DNA of 64,000 bases from Duganella sp. 1411 (GTDB lineage: Bacteria; Pseudomonadota; Gammaproteobacteria; Burkholderiales; Burkholderiaceae_D): contig NZ_JAFICD010000009.1 of NCBI RefSeq assembly GCF_017833525.1, forward strand, positions 1-64,000, written 5' to 3'. Position 1 is the first letter of the stretch. Every line of letters starts with the position of its first letter. The translations under genes and the position numbers were made by a program. The notes beneath the pieces were generated by a model. It saw only the letters and a list, made by a program, of their open reading frames with translations, made no database searches and had not been told where the DNA came from. Below, piece by piece: positions 24,510 to 32,990 of the stretch.

Positions 24510-24842
24510 ATGGGACAGGCAATGGGAACGGCGACCGGGCAACCGCCCCTGACCGCCGTGTTGATCGACGAGGCCGCGCTGACGCTCGAGGAACTGGCGC
24601 GCGCCTGCGCGGTGGATCACGATTGGGTGGTGCAGCGGGTGCGTACCGGCATCCTGATGGAAAGCGCGTCGGACGACTGCGTCAGCTGGCGCTTCACCAG
24701 CGCCGACCTGGTGCGGGCGCGCCGCCTGTGCCAGATCGAACGCGACTTCGAAGCCAACGACGACGTCGCCGCGCTGGTGGTCGACCTGTCGGAGGAAATC
24801 TACCGCCTGCGCCGCAAGCTCAGCGCCGCTGGCGTGAAGTAG
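24510..24842 (+). CDS. cbpM: Chaperone modulator CbpM
   Basis: CbpM binds the J domain of CbpA and inhibits its co-chaperone and DNA-binding activity. The 110-residue protein has the MerR-like helix-turn-helix pattern LTLEELARACAVDHDWVVQR near residues 25-45 and the C-terminal helix VDLSEEIYRLRRKLSA. It follows cbpA by three bases, the usual arrangement. Its last 23 bases overlap the end of the convergent LysR gene. Confidence 0.87.
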   Translation: MGQAMGTATGQPPLTAVLIDEAALTLEELARACAVDHDWVVQRVRTGILMESASDDCVSWRFTSADLVRARRLCQIERDFEANDDVAALVVDLSEEIYRLRRKLSAAGVK

Positions 24843-25932
24843 GCGCCGGCGCCTCCCTGGCCGGCGGCGTCGGCGTGATGGCCGGCAGCGGCCCGATCGC
24901 CGGCTGGTCGCCGGCGCGCTGGTGGAATGGCATAGGAATCGGCATGTGGTGGGACGGTCCCGCCGGCGCGGCGCACGCCTGGTCGCCGGATTGCGGCGCG
25001 CCCCGCGCACCGGCCTGCGCGCTTGCCTCGGCGATGGCCTGATCCATGTCGAGGAATTGCTGCATCACCCAGCGCGTGGCCGGCCCGGGCTCCTCGTCGC
25101 CGCGCCGTATCACGTACAGCGGCGCGCTGAACGACGGCCCCTCGCTGACGTCGAGTTGCACCAGCCGTCCCGCGTCCAGATCCCACTGGATGAACTCGAC
25201 CGGCATATTGCCCCAGCCGATGCCGCTGCGCAGCAGCGCGTGCTTCGAGCTCAGATCGCCCAGGCGCCAGTCGCGCAAGGCCACCACGCCGAAGTCCTGG
25301 CCCCGGGTCAGCGTGCTGCGGTCGGTCAGCACCAGCTGCGTGTGTTCGCGCAGCACCTCGTTGGGGATCTTGCCCTTGATCTGCGCCAGCGGATGGTCGG
25401 GCGACACCACCGGCACCATCGTCACGAAGCCGCAGCTCTGGCGTTCGATGGTGTCGGGCGCGCCCGGCATCCAGGCGCTGACGCCGATGCGGCAGGTGCG
25501 GTCCATGACCAATTGCGTGACCGCGCCCAGCGCCTCGGTGCGCAGCCGCATCGACACGGTCGGAAACTCCTTTTGGAACGCATGCAGAATGCGCACCAGC
25601 TTGCAGGTCGAATACATGACGTCGACCACCAGCGACACCTCCGCCTCCAGCCCGGCCGACAGCGCCTTGGCGCGCGCGCGCATGCCGTCGACCTTGAGCG
25701 AGACGGCGCGGGCGTCGGCCAGCAGCGCCTTGCCGGCCTCGGTCAGCACCGGCTTGCGCTTGCTGCGGTCGAGCAGCTCGACGTTGAGCTGCTCCTCCAG
25801 ATTGGCGATGGTATAGCTGATGACGGACTGCGTGCGATGTAGCGCGCGCGCGGCGTGCGCGAAGCCGCCATGGTCGATGACGGCGATGAACACGCGCAGC
25901 TGGTCGAGGGAGGGAAGGCCGGGATCTCGCAT
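24820..25932 (-). CDS. LysR-family transcriptional regulator with C-terminal extension
   Basis: The 370-residue protein has a LysR winged-helix N-terminus (LPSLDQLRVFIAVIDHGGFAH, RTQSVISYTIANLEEQL) and a periplasmic-binding-protein-like effector domain to about residue 300. The last 65-70 residues are an unusual Pro/Ala/Gly-rich tail (for example LPAITPTPPAREAPAPT) absent from typical members of about 300 residues. The tail overlaps the 3' end of cbpM on the opposite strand. Being divergent from azoR, it probably regulates that gene. Confidence 0.88.
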   Translation of the reverse strand: MRDPGLPSLDQLRVFIAVIDHGGFAHAARALHRTQSVISYTIANLEEQLNVELLDRSKRKPVLTEAGKALLADARAVSLKVDGMRARAKALSAGLEAEVSLVVDVMYSTCKLVRILHAFQKEFPTVSMRLRTEALGAVTQLVMDRTCRIGVSAWMPGAPDTIERQSCGFVTMVPVVSPDHPLAQIKGKIPNEVLREHTQLVLTDRSTLTRGQDFGVVALRDWRLGDLSSKHALLRSGIGWGNMPVEFIQWDLDAGRLVQLDVSEGPSFSAPLYVIRRGDEEPGPATRWVMQQFLDMDQAIAEASAQAGARGAPQSGDQACAAPAGPSHHMPIPMPFHQRAGDQPAIGPLPAITPTPPAREAPAPTSRQRR

Positions 25933-25955
25933 GGGTTACCTGTGGTGAATATTGC

Positions 25956-25980
25956 TATATCGATAAAATCGATCGGTAGG
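25956..25980. promoter_or_regulatory. Candidate LysR operator between the LysR gene and azoR
   Basis: ATCGAT at 25959-25964 and again at 25968-25973, spaced by AAA, form a dyad in the divergent spacer, extended outwards by CTA and TAG. Position and symmetry fit a LysR binding site. Confidence 0.4.
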
Positions 25981-26056
25981 ATTTAAATTTCCAGTATTTC
26001 TTCGATACTAAACCCGTTCTATCATGCCTGCAACCTATCTCATAAGGAAGCACATC

Positions 26057-26668
26057 ATGGCAACCGTTCTCCACATTAACAGCAGTGTTCGTCACACCGG
26101 TTCGTTGTCGCGCCAGCTCGGCGCCGAGTTCATCGCCAAGTGGCAGCAAGCCCATCCTTCCGACACCATCGTCACGCGCGACCTGGCCGCCAATCCGGTG
26201 CCGCACCTGACCGAACAGCTGATCGGCGCGTTCTTCACGCCGCCGGAGCAGCGCAACGCCGACCAGGCCCACACGATCAAACTGTCCGACACGCTGGTCG
26301 ACGAGCTGCTGGCCGCCGACACCATCGTCCTCGGCGCGCCGATGTACAACTTCTCCGTCACCTCGGGCCTGAAGGCCTGGATCGACCACATCGCCCGCGT
26401 CGGCCGCACCTTCAGCTATGGCGCCAACGGCCCCCAAGGCCTGGTCACCGGTAAAAAAGTCTACGTGGTCATCGCCAGCGGCGGCGTCTACAGCGAAGGC
26501 CCGGCGGCCGGCTACGACCACCTGACCACCTACCTGCGCGCCGCGCTCGGCTTCCTGGGCATGACCGACGTCACCTTCATCGTCGCCGAAGGCGTGTCGC
26601 GGGGCGAGGAAGCGGCGGCCGCCGCCATCGCCAAGGGCCGCAGCGAGATCGACGCCATCCTGGTGTAA
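26057..26668 (+). CDS. azoR: FMN-dependent NADH azoreductase
   Basis: AzoR reduces azo dyes and quinones with NADH using FMN. The 203-residue flavodoxin-like protein begins MATVLHINSSVRHTGSLSRQ, with phosphate-binding Ser residues, and has the FMN-ring motif APMYNFSVTSGLKAWIDHI near residue 95 and VIASGGVYSEGP near 137. The start at 26057 is behind ataaggaagcacatc. The divergent LysR gene is its probable regulator. Confidence 0.92.
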   Translation: MATVLHINSSVRHTGSLSRQLGAEFIAKWQQAHPSDTIVTRDLAANPVPHLTEQLIGAFFTPPEQRNADQAHTIKLSDTLVDELLAADTIVLGAPMYNFSVTSGLKAWIDHIARVGRTFSYGANGPQGLVTGKKVYVVIASGGVYSEGPAAGYDHLTTYLRAALGFLGMTDVTFIVAEGVSRGEEAAAAAIAKGRSEIDAILV

Positions 26669-26712
26669 CCGGAACCCGCGCGCCGTCAGTGATACGCGTG
26701 CGGCGCCGCTTA

Positions 26713-26760
26713 GGGGGCGTACCCCGGATGGGGTACGACCCCGTTTGGCAGTGCGGGTTT
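26713..26760. repeat. Repeat family B element
   Basis: The core GGGGCGTACCCC...GGGGTACGACCCC is followed by TTTGGCAGTGCGGGTTT. It shares core and right flank with the copies at 52357 and 55600. Confidence 0.75.
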
Positions 26761-26859
26761 GCATAAATAAGCAACACTCTTGCAAGTGATTGCGGCCCCG
26801 CTTGCGGGGCTTGTTCTTTGCTGCGTATGATGGAAGGCATTCCCGTCACGGAGCGTCAC

Positions 26860-27729
26860 ATGAAACGAAATCTGCATTTGCTGATCATCGATCCGCAAAA
26901 CGATTTTTGCGACCTGCCGGCCAGCCACCTGCCGGTCGATCCCGTCAGCGGCCGGCCGCGCGCGCCGGCCTTGCCGGTGGCCGGCGCCCACCAGGACATG
27001 CTGCGCCTGGCGGCGCTGATCAACCGCGGCCGCGCCGGCCTGACGGCGATCAGCGTCACGCTCGATTCGCACCACCGCTTCGACATCGCCCACCCGACGT
27101 ACTGGATCGCCGGCGACGGCGCGCCGGTGCCGCCGTTCACGCAGATCAGCGCGGCCGACGTGCGCGCCGAACGCTACCTGCCGCGCCATCCGGCCGCCTT
27201 GCCGCTGACGCTCAATTATCTCGACCAGCTGGAGGCGGCGGGCCGCTACCGGCTGATGGTGTGGCCGGTGCACTGCGAAATCGGCAGCTGGGGCAACAAC
27301 GTCCACGACGACGTGCACGCGGCCTACGGCGCCTGGGAGGAGGCCTCGCTGGGCATCGTCGCCAAGCTGGCCAAGGGCTCCAACCCGTGGACCGAGCACT
27401 ATTCGGCCGTCATGGCCGAGGTGCCGTACGCCGACGACCCCGACACCCAGTTCAACACCAAATTCGTCGACACCTTGGCCGGCGCCGACCAGATCTACGT
27501 GGCCGGCGAGGCCGGCAGCCACTGCGTCAAGGCGACGGTCGAGCATATCGTCGACCATTTCGGCGACGCCGGCGCCTCCAGGCTGGCGCTGCTCACCGAT
27601 TGTATGAGCCCGGTCGCCGGCTTCGAGGCGCAGTACCGCGACTTCCTGCAGGCGATGCGCGCGCGCGGCGTGCAGCTGATGCGGTCGGGCGACGTGCTGC
27701 CCGAGCTGCTGGCCAACGCCGCCCGCTGA
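26860..27729 (+). CDS. Nicotinamidase-like cysteine hydrolase
   Basis: The 289-residue protein has the isochorismatase-type catalytic set: Asp in LLIIDPQNDFCDLP near residue 10, a metal-ligand block LDSHHRFDIAHPTYW near 68, Lys in AKLAKGSNP near 170, and the nucleophile Cys in GEAGSHCVKATVEH near 224. It is longer than PncA (about 210), owing to inserts in the first half. Nicotinamide deamidation to nicotinate is inferred from these residues and from pncB two genes downstream, which uses nicotinate. ATG 26860 follows cggagcgtcac. Confidence 0.82.
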   Translation: MKRNLHLLIIDPQNDFCDLPASHLPVDPVSGRPRAPALPVAGAHQDMLRLAALINRGRAGLTAISVTLDSHHRFDIAHPTYWIAGDGAPVPPFTQISAADVRAERYLPRHPAALPLTLNYLDQLEAAGRYRLMVWPVHCEIGSWGNNVHDDVHAAYGAWEEASLGIVAKLAKGSNPWTEHYSAVMAEVPYADDPDTQFNTKFVDTLAGADQIYVAGEAGSHCVKATVEHIVDHFGDAGASRLALLTDCMSPVAGFEAQYRDFLQAMRARGVQLMRSGDVLPELLANAAR

Positions 27730-27754
27730 TTCGGTCCCGGCCGAAGGGGCGACT

Positions 27755-28573
27755 GTGACGATCGCGCGGCGTCAACTGCTGGCGGCGGCCGCCGCGTGGC
27801 CGCTGGCATGCGCGCCGTGCGGCGCCCGGTCCGAGGTGGCGGCGCCGGTCGTCGCCGGCGCGGCGGACACGCTGCGCTTCGTGTTTTCGCGTCCGTTCGA
27901 CAATCCGCGCACGCAGTGGCTGATCCGCGTCTACACCCATCTGGTCGAGGAACTGGGCAAGCGCTTCGTCTACATCGACGTGCCGCCGATGCGCGCCACG
28001 GCCATGGTGCTGGCGGGCGAGGCCGACGGCGAGCTGGGACGCACGTTCGACTATCTAACCCTGTTTCCGGCGCTGGTGCGGGTGCCCGAGCCGAACAATG
28101 CGGTGCGTTTCGCCGCCTACGCGACGCGGCCCGGATTGCGCTTCGAGGGCTGGCCGGCGGCGCGCGCGCGCGGCCTGCGCTGCGAGTACCGGCACGGCAT
28201 CAGCGAGCTGCGCGAGATGCTGTCGCGCGAGCTGGCCGCCGACGCGTACTCGCATGTGCAGACCATCGCCCAGGGCCTGCAAAAGCTGCGGCTGGGGCGC
28301 ACCGACCTGTACTTCGACGTCGAGGAGGCGGTCGCCGATTTCCTGTTCTTCCTGAGCGACGCCGAGCGCCGCGCCGGCGGCCTGGCGGCGCTGCATCAGG
28401 CCGGCGTGGTCCGCAGCACCACCGGCCACGCGTACCTGCGCGGCGCGCACGCGGCGCTGGCCCCGGCGCTGGCGGCCGGGCTGGCGCGGCTCAAGCGCCG
28501 GGGCACGGTCAAGCGTTACCTGGAGGAGAGCCTGGCGGCGTACAAGCGCGGCCTGCAAGGGGCGGGGAAATGA
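27755..28573 (+). CDS. Periplasmic substrate-binding-like protein (SBP_bac_3 type)
   Basis: A 272-residue protein with an N-terminal export signal (TIARRQLLAAAAAWPLA...) and a fold resembling solute-binding family 3: LRFVFSRPFDNPRTQWLIRV and the later AYSHVQTIAQGLQKLRLGRT, DLYFDVEEAVADF. No permease or ATPase gene is adjacent, so it may act as a stand-alone sensor or scavenger. It lies between the nicotinamidase-like gene and pncB on the same strand, with gaps of 25 and 74 bases. Confidence 0.65.
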   Translation: MTIARRQLLAAAAAWPLACAPCGARSEVAAPVVAGAADTLRFVFSRPFDNPRTQWLIRVYTHLVEELGKRFVYIDVPPMRATAMVLAGEADGELGRTFDYLTLFPALVRVPEPNNAVRFAAYATRPGLRFEGWPAARARGLRCEYRHGISELREMLSRELAADAYSHVQTIAQGLQKLRLGRTDLYFDVEEAVADFLFFLSDAERRAGGLAALHQAGVVRSTTGHAYLRGAHAALAPALAAGLARLKRRGTVKRYLEESLAAYKRGLQGAGK

Positions 28574-28647
28574 CGGCCGGGGGGCGACTATCCACGCGCG
28601 CGGCCGGCATCGCGTAAGATCACGGCTATACGCCATCTGGAGAATCA

Positions 28648-29841
28648 ATGAGTCAGCCCATCGTCCGCAGTCTGCTGGAGACCGATCTATACAAATTCAC
28701 CATGTGGCAGGCGCTGCTCCATGGCCATCCGAACTCGCACACCGAATACGAATTCGTCTGCCGCAACACGCCGGCCTATCCGCTGGCCGAGTTGCGCGAG
28801 GCGGTCGAGCGTGAGCTCGATCATTTATGTTCGATGGGGTTTTCGGACGAGGAGTTGAACTTCCTGCGCTCGCTGCGCTACATGAAAAGCGACTTCGTCG
28901 ACTTTCTCACGGTGTTCCGCTTCCAGCGCAAGTTCATCGACGTGCGCGCCGACGGCGACACGCTGACGATACGCGCGGCCGGTCCGCAGGTGCACGTGAT
29001 GGGCTTCGAGATCTATGTGCTGTACATCGTCAACGAGCTGTATTTCCGCCGCTTCGACCAGGGCGCCGCGCTGGCCGAGGGGCGCGAGCGCCTGGGCGCC
29101 AAGATCGACGCGCTCAAGGCCTTCGGCGCCGAGCCGGCGCGCCGCAACCCGTTCGAGTTTTCCGACTTCGGCACGCGCCGGCGTTTTTCCGGCGCCTGGC
29201 ACGACGAAGTGGTGCAGCGCCTGTCGCGCGAGGTGCCCGAATTCTTCAAGGGCACCTCCAACGTCTACCAGGCGATGAAGTTCGGCCTGGTGCCGATCGG
29301 CACGATGGCGCACGAATACATGCAATCGTTCCAGGCCTTTGGCGTGCGGCTGCGCGACTTCCAGAAAGCCTCGCTGGAGGCGTGGGTGCAGGAATACAGG
29401 GGCGACCTCGGCGTCGCCTTGACCGACGTGGTCGGCATGGACGCCTTCCTCGACGACTTCGACTTGTACTTCGCCAAGCTGTTCGACGGCCTGCGCCACG
29501 ACTCGGGCGATCCGGTGGTGTGGGGCGAGAAGGCGCTGGCGCACTACGCCGCGTTGCGCATCGACGCCAAGACCAAGCGGCTGGTGTTCTCGGACGGGCT
29601 CAACCTGGAGGTCGCCTTCGGCCTGTACCGCCACTTCGCCGACCGCATCATGACCGGCTTCGGCATCGGCACCCACCTGACCAACGACGTCGGCCTGACG
29701 CCGCTCAACATCGTCATGAAGCTGGTCAACTGCAACGGCCAGTCGGTGGCCAAGCTGTCGGACTCGCCCGGCAAGACGCTATGCAAGGACGAGACCTTCC
29801 TGGCGTATCTGCGCCAGGTGTTCCACCATCCGGCCGTGTGA
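28648..29841 (+). CDS. pncB: Nicotinate phosphoribosyltransferase
   Basis: PncB joins nicotinate and PRPP to give nicotinate mononucleotide in the NAD salvage (Preiss-Handler) pathway. The 397-residue protein has SLLETDLYKFTMWQA at the N-terminus, the catalytic His in IGTMAHEYMQSFQAFG near residue 215, and the PRPP-related LRHDSGDPVVWG near 285. Length and motifs are those of bacterial PncB. With the upstream nicotinamidase-like gene it would recycle nicotinamide. Confidence 0.96.
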   Translation: MSQPIVRSLLETDLYKFTMWQALLHGHPNSHTEYEFVCRNTPAYPLAELREAVERELDHLCSMGFSDEELNFLRSLRYMKSDFVDFLTVFRFQRKFIDVRADGDTLTIRAAGPQVHVMGFEIYVLYIVNELYFRRFDQGAALAEGRERLGAKIDALKAFGAEPARRNPFEFSDFGTRRRFSGAWHDEVVQRLSREVPEFFKGTSNVYQAMKFGLVPIGTMAHEYMQSFQAFGVRLRDFQKASLEAWVQEYRGDLGVALTDVVGMDAFLDDFDLYFAKLFDGLRHDSGDPVVWGEKALAHYAALRIDAKTKRLVFSDGLNLEVAFGLYRHFADRIMTGFGIGTHLTNDVGLTPLNIVMKLVNCNGQSVAKLSDSPGKTLCKDETFLAYLRQVFHHPAV

Positions 29842-29845
29842 CGCG

Positions 29846-30148
29846 TCAGGCCGCGCGCGCGCCGAAGCCGCGCATGATGGCGTCGGCGTTCTCGCCCTCA
29901 TCCTCGTCGTAGATGTCGACGGTCAGCATGGCGCCGCTGCGTTCGCGCGCGTGGGCGGCGGCGGCCGGACCGCCGGGCGTCAGCGCGTCGAGGATGTTGC
30001 CGACGGTGCTAGAGGCCACGGTCGGCGGCAGCGGCGTATGGCGGGTCAGCTTGACCGTGGAGGGTGGAAAACCTTTTGCCAGCAAGGCGCTGCGGGCGCT
30101 TTCGGCGTCGGTCACCTGTTCGAAATTGCGGTGTATGGTGCGTGTCAT
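29846..30148 (-). CDS. Small hypothetical protein, 100 residues
   Basis: The protein starts MTRTIHRNFEQVTDAESARS and contains AESARSALLAKGFPPSTVKL, which resembles the N-terminal part of general-stress (17M-like) domains that bind hydrophobic surfaces. A short acidic segment DIYDEDEGENAD follows. No signal peptide or membrane span is visible. It converges with pncB five bases apart and is probably transcribed with or near the ABM-domain gene. Confidence 0.6.
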   Translation of the reverse strand: MTRTIHRNFEQVTDAESARSALLAKGFPPSTVKLTRHTPLPPTVASSTVGNILDALTPGGPAAAAHARERSGAMLTVDIYDEDEGENADAIMRGFGARAA

Positions 30149-30181
30149 GACGTCCTCCTGAATGAACCGTAAAGGCCGGGT

Positions 30182-30481
30182 TTAGAAGCCGGCCACCACG
30201 GTTTCGAAATGCTCCACCTTGGGCGGTGTAGCGAAATAGCTGCCCACCAGTCCACGCCAGGACTGGAACGCCGGGCTGCCGCGGAAATCGACGGTATGGT
30301 TTTCCAGCGTCTGCCAGCCGACCACCAGATGGTAGGTGTCGGGCGTTTCGATGTCGCGGTCGAGGCGCATCGACAGGCAACCGGTGGCGGCCTTGAACAG
30401 CGGCACGGCCTCGGCGACCCCGGCCTGGAAGGCGGCGTGGGCATCGGGCTTGATGTAGAGCTCGGCGATCTCGTAAATCAT
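30182..30481 (-). CDS. Antibiotic biosynthesis monooxygenase (ABM) domain protein
   Basis: The roughly 99-residue dimeric alpha+beta barrel protein begins MIYEIAELYIKPDAHAAFQAG, then ATGCLSMRLDRDIETPDTYHLVVGW. This is the ABM/quinol-monooxygenase-like fold, whose members oxidise quinols or aromatic compounds without metal or flavin. The substrate is unknown. The start at 30481 gives an AAGG site six bases upstream; an ATG two codons earlier overlaps that site and is less likely. Confidence 0.8.
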   Translation of the reverse strand: MIYEIAELYIKPDAHAAFQAGVAEAVPLFKAATGCLSMRLDRDIETPDTYHLVVGWQTLENHTVDFRGSPAFQSWRGLVGSYFATPPKVEHFETVVAGF

Positions 30482-30505
30482 GGGCATCCTTATGAAAGTA
30501 TGGCC

Positions 30506-31150
30506 CTATTGTGCCTCAAGTGCGGCGGGCGTGCGCAGGATGAAGCGCATCGCCTGCCGGGCCAGTTCCTTGACGTCGGCGCCGCTGCCGGGCTTGTACC
30601 ACTGCACGGTCCAGTTGAGCGCGCCGAAGATCAGCAGGCGGTCGAACGACGACGGCATGGCCCAGTCGCCGGACAGGTGCAGCTCGGCGATGGCGCGGTC
30701 CCACACGGCCTCGTAGCGATCCTTCAGCGCCACCACGCGCGAGCGCGAAGGCTCGTCGAGCGAGCGCCATTCGTACAGCAGCACGGCGATGTAATGGTGG
30801 TCGGGCGCCAGCAGCGTATGCAGATGGGCCTCGACCAGCTGGCGCAGGATCTCGCACGGCGGCAGCGGCTGGGCGCCGATGGCCTCGATCTCGGCCAGCG
30901 AGCGCTCCAGGCCTTGCTCCATGATGGCGGCCAGGATGTCCTGTTTGGTCTTGAAATGATAGAACCAGCTGCCGGCCTGGATGCCGGCGGCGGCGGCGAT
31001 ATCGCGCACGGTGGTGCTCTCATAGCCCTTGGTGCGAAACAATTCGGCCGACTTCTCGATCAATTCCGCGCGCAGCCCGCCGCCTTCGCCTTTCAGCGGG
31101 CGCCCGCGTTTCTTCGGGCTGGGAGCGTCAATCGTGGCGGCGTTAGGCAT
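30506..31150 (-). CDS. TetR/AcrR-family transcriptional regulator
   Basis: The 214-residue protein has a basic KKRGRPLKGEGGG leader and a TetR helix-turn-helix (ELFRTKGYESTTVRDIAAAAGI, SWFYHFKTKQDILAAIMEQGL) at residues about 25-75. The C-terminal ligand-binding domain is all-helical. The start at 31150 (MPNAATID) fits the family length; sequence further upstream is non-conserved. It is followed on the same strand by the ABM-domain gene, which it may control. The ligand is unknown. Confidence 0.88.
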   Translation of the reverse strand: MPNAATIDAPSPKKRGRPLKGEGGGLRAELIEKSAELFRTKGYESTTVRDIAAAAGIQAGSWFYHFKTKQDILAAIMEQGLERSLAEIEAIGAQPLPPCEILRQLVEAHLHTLLAPDHHYIAVLLYEWRSLDEPSRSRVVALKDRYEAVWDRAIAELHLSGDWAMPSSFDRLLIFGALNWTVQWYKPGSGADVKELARQAMRFILRTPAALEAQ

Positions 31151-31362
31151 GAAAATGTGTCTGGGTAGTAGTTTTGGTACATCCCATTCTAATGCAGCGC
31201 CCGGGCGCGAAATTGAAAAAGTGTTTGAAATTGTTACTTTCTCAATGGAAGCGAGCGGCTTTTGTGCTGCAATGCAACACTTCGGTTGGGCGCGCGATTG
31301 AGCGGGGTCAAACGGCCAACGTCGCGGGGGCATAGGCTGGTTGGTGGACCGGGGAGCGGGCG

Positions 31363-32142
31363 ATGACTGAGACATCTGCTGCAATGGCTGTGCTTGACAT
31401 CGGCAATCGTGCCGATGAGGATCATAAGATGGAAACCGAGATGCAAGAGCTGAGGCGGGAAATCGGCGAGGGCTTTACCGAGGGGAACGCGCGTATCGAT
31501 GAGTTACGTCGGGAAACGAGCGAGCGTGTCGAACAGCTGCGTGAGGAGACAACAACGCGGATGCGGGAAGACCGCGATGCGTTACGGGCCCTGATGTATG
31601 AGTTACATAAAGAGACGCTGGCCCGGATTGATGAATCACGCAGAGAAACGCAAAGTCGGGTTGATGATTCTCACAGGGAAACGCAAAACCGGATTGATGA
31701 GTTACGTCGGGAAACACAGGATCGGATTGATGAGTCTCGCCGGGCGACGCAAGCCCAGATTGATGACTTGCGGAAGCAGGCAGCGGCTAATTTTCTTGCT
31801 TTGGATACGAAAATTGAGCTTGCTCGGCAGGAAAGTTCGGCAGCGATCGCGAACGCTCGCCAATCCGCCCACGAAGAGTTCTTGGTATGCATGGCGAAGA
31901 TCGATGACTCGCGCAAAGAAGCGGCCGATAATTTCAATGCTTTAACCGCCCGCATGATCGATCTTCAACGGGAAACGACTGCGCGGATTGGCGAGGTCAA
32001 TGTACGCATCGATACCGTTATCAATGAGAGTCACAGGAGGATGGAGCGCAGTGACGTGCAGTTCCGTTGGCTGGTGGGCTTGATGGTCAGCAGCCTGTTG
32101 GCGACGGCGGGGCTGTTCGCCCGCGCCGCGCACATGCTGTAA
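31363..32142 (+). CDS. Tail-anchored coiled-coil protein with 11-residue repeats
   Basis: The 259-residue protein is almost entirely a long charged coiled coil followed by one membrane span near residues 231-252 (WLVGLMVSSLLATAGLFARA). In the middle (about 85-140) an 11-residue unit of the form x-R-I-D-E-S-R-R-E-T-Q repeats about five times. Such hendecads give a slightly right-handed or straight coiled coil. No signal peptide is present, so the coil should face the cytoplasm from a C-terminal anchor. Codon use is less GC-biased than its neighbours, which hints at acquisition. No family is recognised. Confidence 0.75.
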   Translation: MTETSAAMAVLDIGNRADEDHKMETEMQELRREIGEGFTEGNARIDELRRETSERVEQLREETTTRMREDRDALRALMYELHKETLARIDESRRETQSRVDDSHRETQNRIDELRRETQDRIDESRRATQAQIDDLRKQAAANFLALDTKIELARQESSAAIANARQSAHEEFLVCMAKIDDSRKEAADNFNALTARMIDLQRETTARIGEVNVRIDTVINESHRRMERSDVQFRWLVGLMVSSLLATAGLFARAAHML

Positions 32143-32314
32143 CTGAAGGAAATTGGTGCCGGTATATTTCCCGACCGCCGGCGCCGGTAGTAGCCGCCTC
32201 CGGGAGGCGCTAATTGGTCGTTCTGTGTGAGAACTGGAGCCATCATATCGGGCGATTGTGACAGGCGTTTGACGTGGGTTCCGAATGTGGCATGCGTGGA
32301 GGCGCAAAGTGCGC

Positions 32315-32320
32315 TAGAAT
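32315..32320 (+). promoter_or_regulatory. Candidate -10 box for ssrA
   Basis: TAGAAT ends ten bases before the predicted first nucleotide of tmRNA. The -35 position (around 32292-32297) is poor. Confidence 0.5.
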
Positions 32321-32330
32321 GGAGGTCTGT

Positions 32331-32690
32331 GGGGACGACCTGGTTTCGACGTGGGTTGCAAAGCAGAGCAGGGCATACCGAGGGCTGGTTACCTCGTAAA
32401 TACACCCAGAAAAACTTAACTGCAAACGATAACTCGTACGCACTGGCAGCTTAATTGCTGTTAGCTCCACAACACCTCGTCCCTGGGGTGGGCCGTTAAA
32501 AGCTGTGGAGTCATTTACAGGGACTCGCGCTGTGAGGGGTCACTTCAATCAGCGCTAAATCTAAGGTGAATCGCTAGTCCAAAACGTGCACGTCCGTGTT
32601 GTACTGGTTAAATTAAATGATAGTGCTAAGTATGTAGAACTGTCTGTGGAGTGCTTGCGGACGCGGGTTCGATTCCCGCCGTCTCCACCA
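32331..32690 (+). ncRNA. ssrA: tmRNA (transfer-messenger RNA)
   Basis: tmRNA rescues stalled ribosomes and tags the incomplete protein for degradation. The 5' GGGGACG at 32331 pairs with CGTCTCC at 32680-32686, followed by the encoded ACCA end at 32687-32690, giving the tRNA-like acceptor stem. GGGTTCGATTCCCGCC at 32665-32680 forms the T arm. The reading frame GCA AAC GAT AAC TCG TAC GCA CTG GCA GCT TAA at 32422-32454 encodes the tag ANDNSYALAA. The length is about 360 nucleotides, as in other betaproteobacteria. Confidence 0.97.
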
Positions 32691-32700
32691 CAAATCCGAT

Positions 32701-32733
32701 AAGCCGTTGATTCGTCAACGGCTTTTCTTTTTT
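32701..32733 (+). terminator. Terminator of ssrA
   Basis: AGCCGTTGA and TCAACGGCT at 32702-32710 and 32715-32723 pair around a TTCG tetraloop and are followed by TTTCTTTTTT. Confidence 0.9.
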
Positions 32734-32990
32734 GCCGGTCCGGTTTGGGCTTGAACCCCAAATCAGAACCCCAAATAGGGACCAGGCATGGCAATCAACT
32801 ACCCTCACACCTTCACCGCAGCCGGTCGGGAACTTTGCATTTTCGTATTGCAATCCCTGCCGACCCTCACCGAATTCATCACCTGATGAGCGATCTGACG
32901 AGATCATGATTTTTGTACGAGCGAGCGCACTTTCCTGCGCACACATGGTACTGTATAGACTGTGAACGGGCTTTGATCCCGGAGGATATG
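32734..32990. other. Spacer between ssrA terminator and antitoxin-like gene
   Basis: About 250 bases with no supported gene. The segment presumably carries the promoter of the downstream pair, but I see no consensus promoter. Confidence 0.3.
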
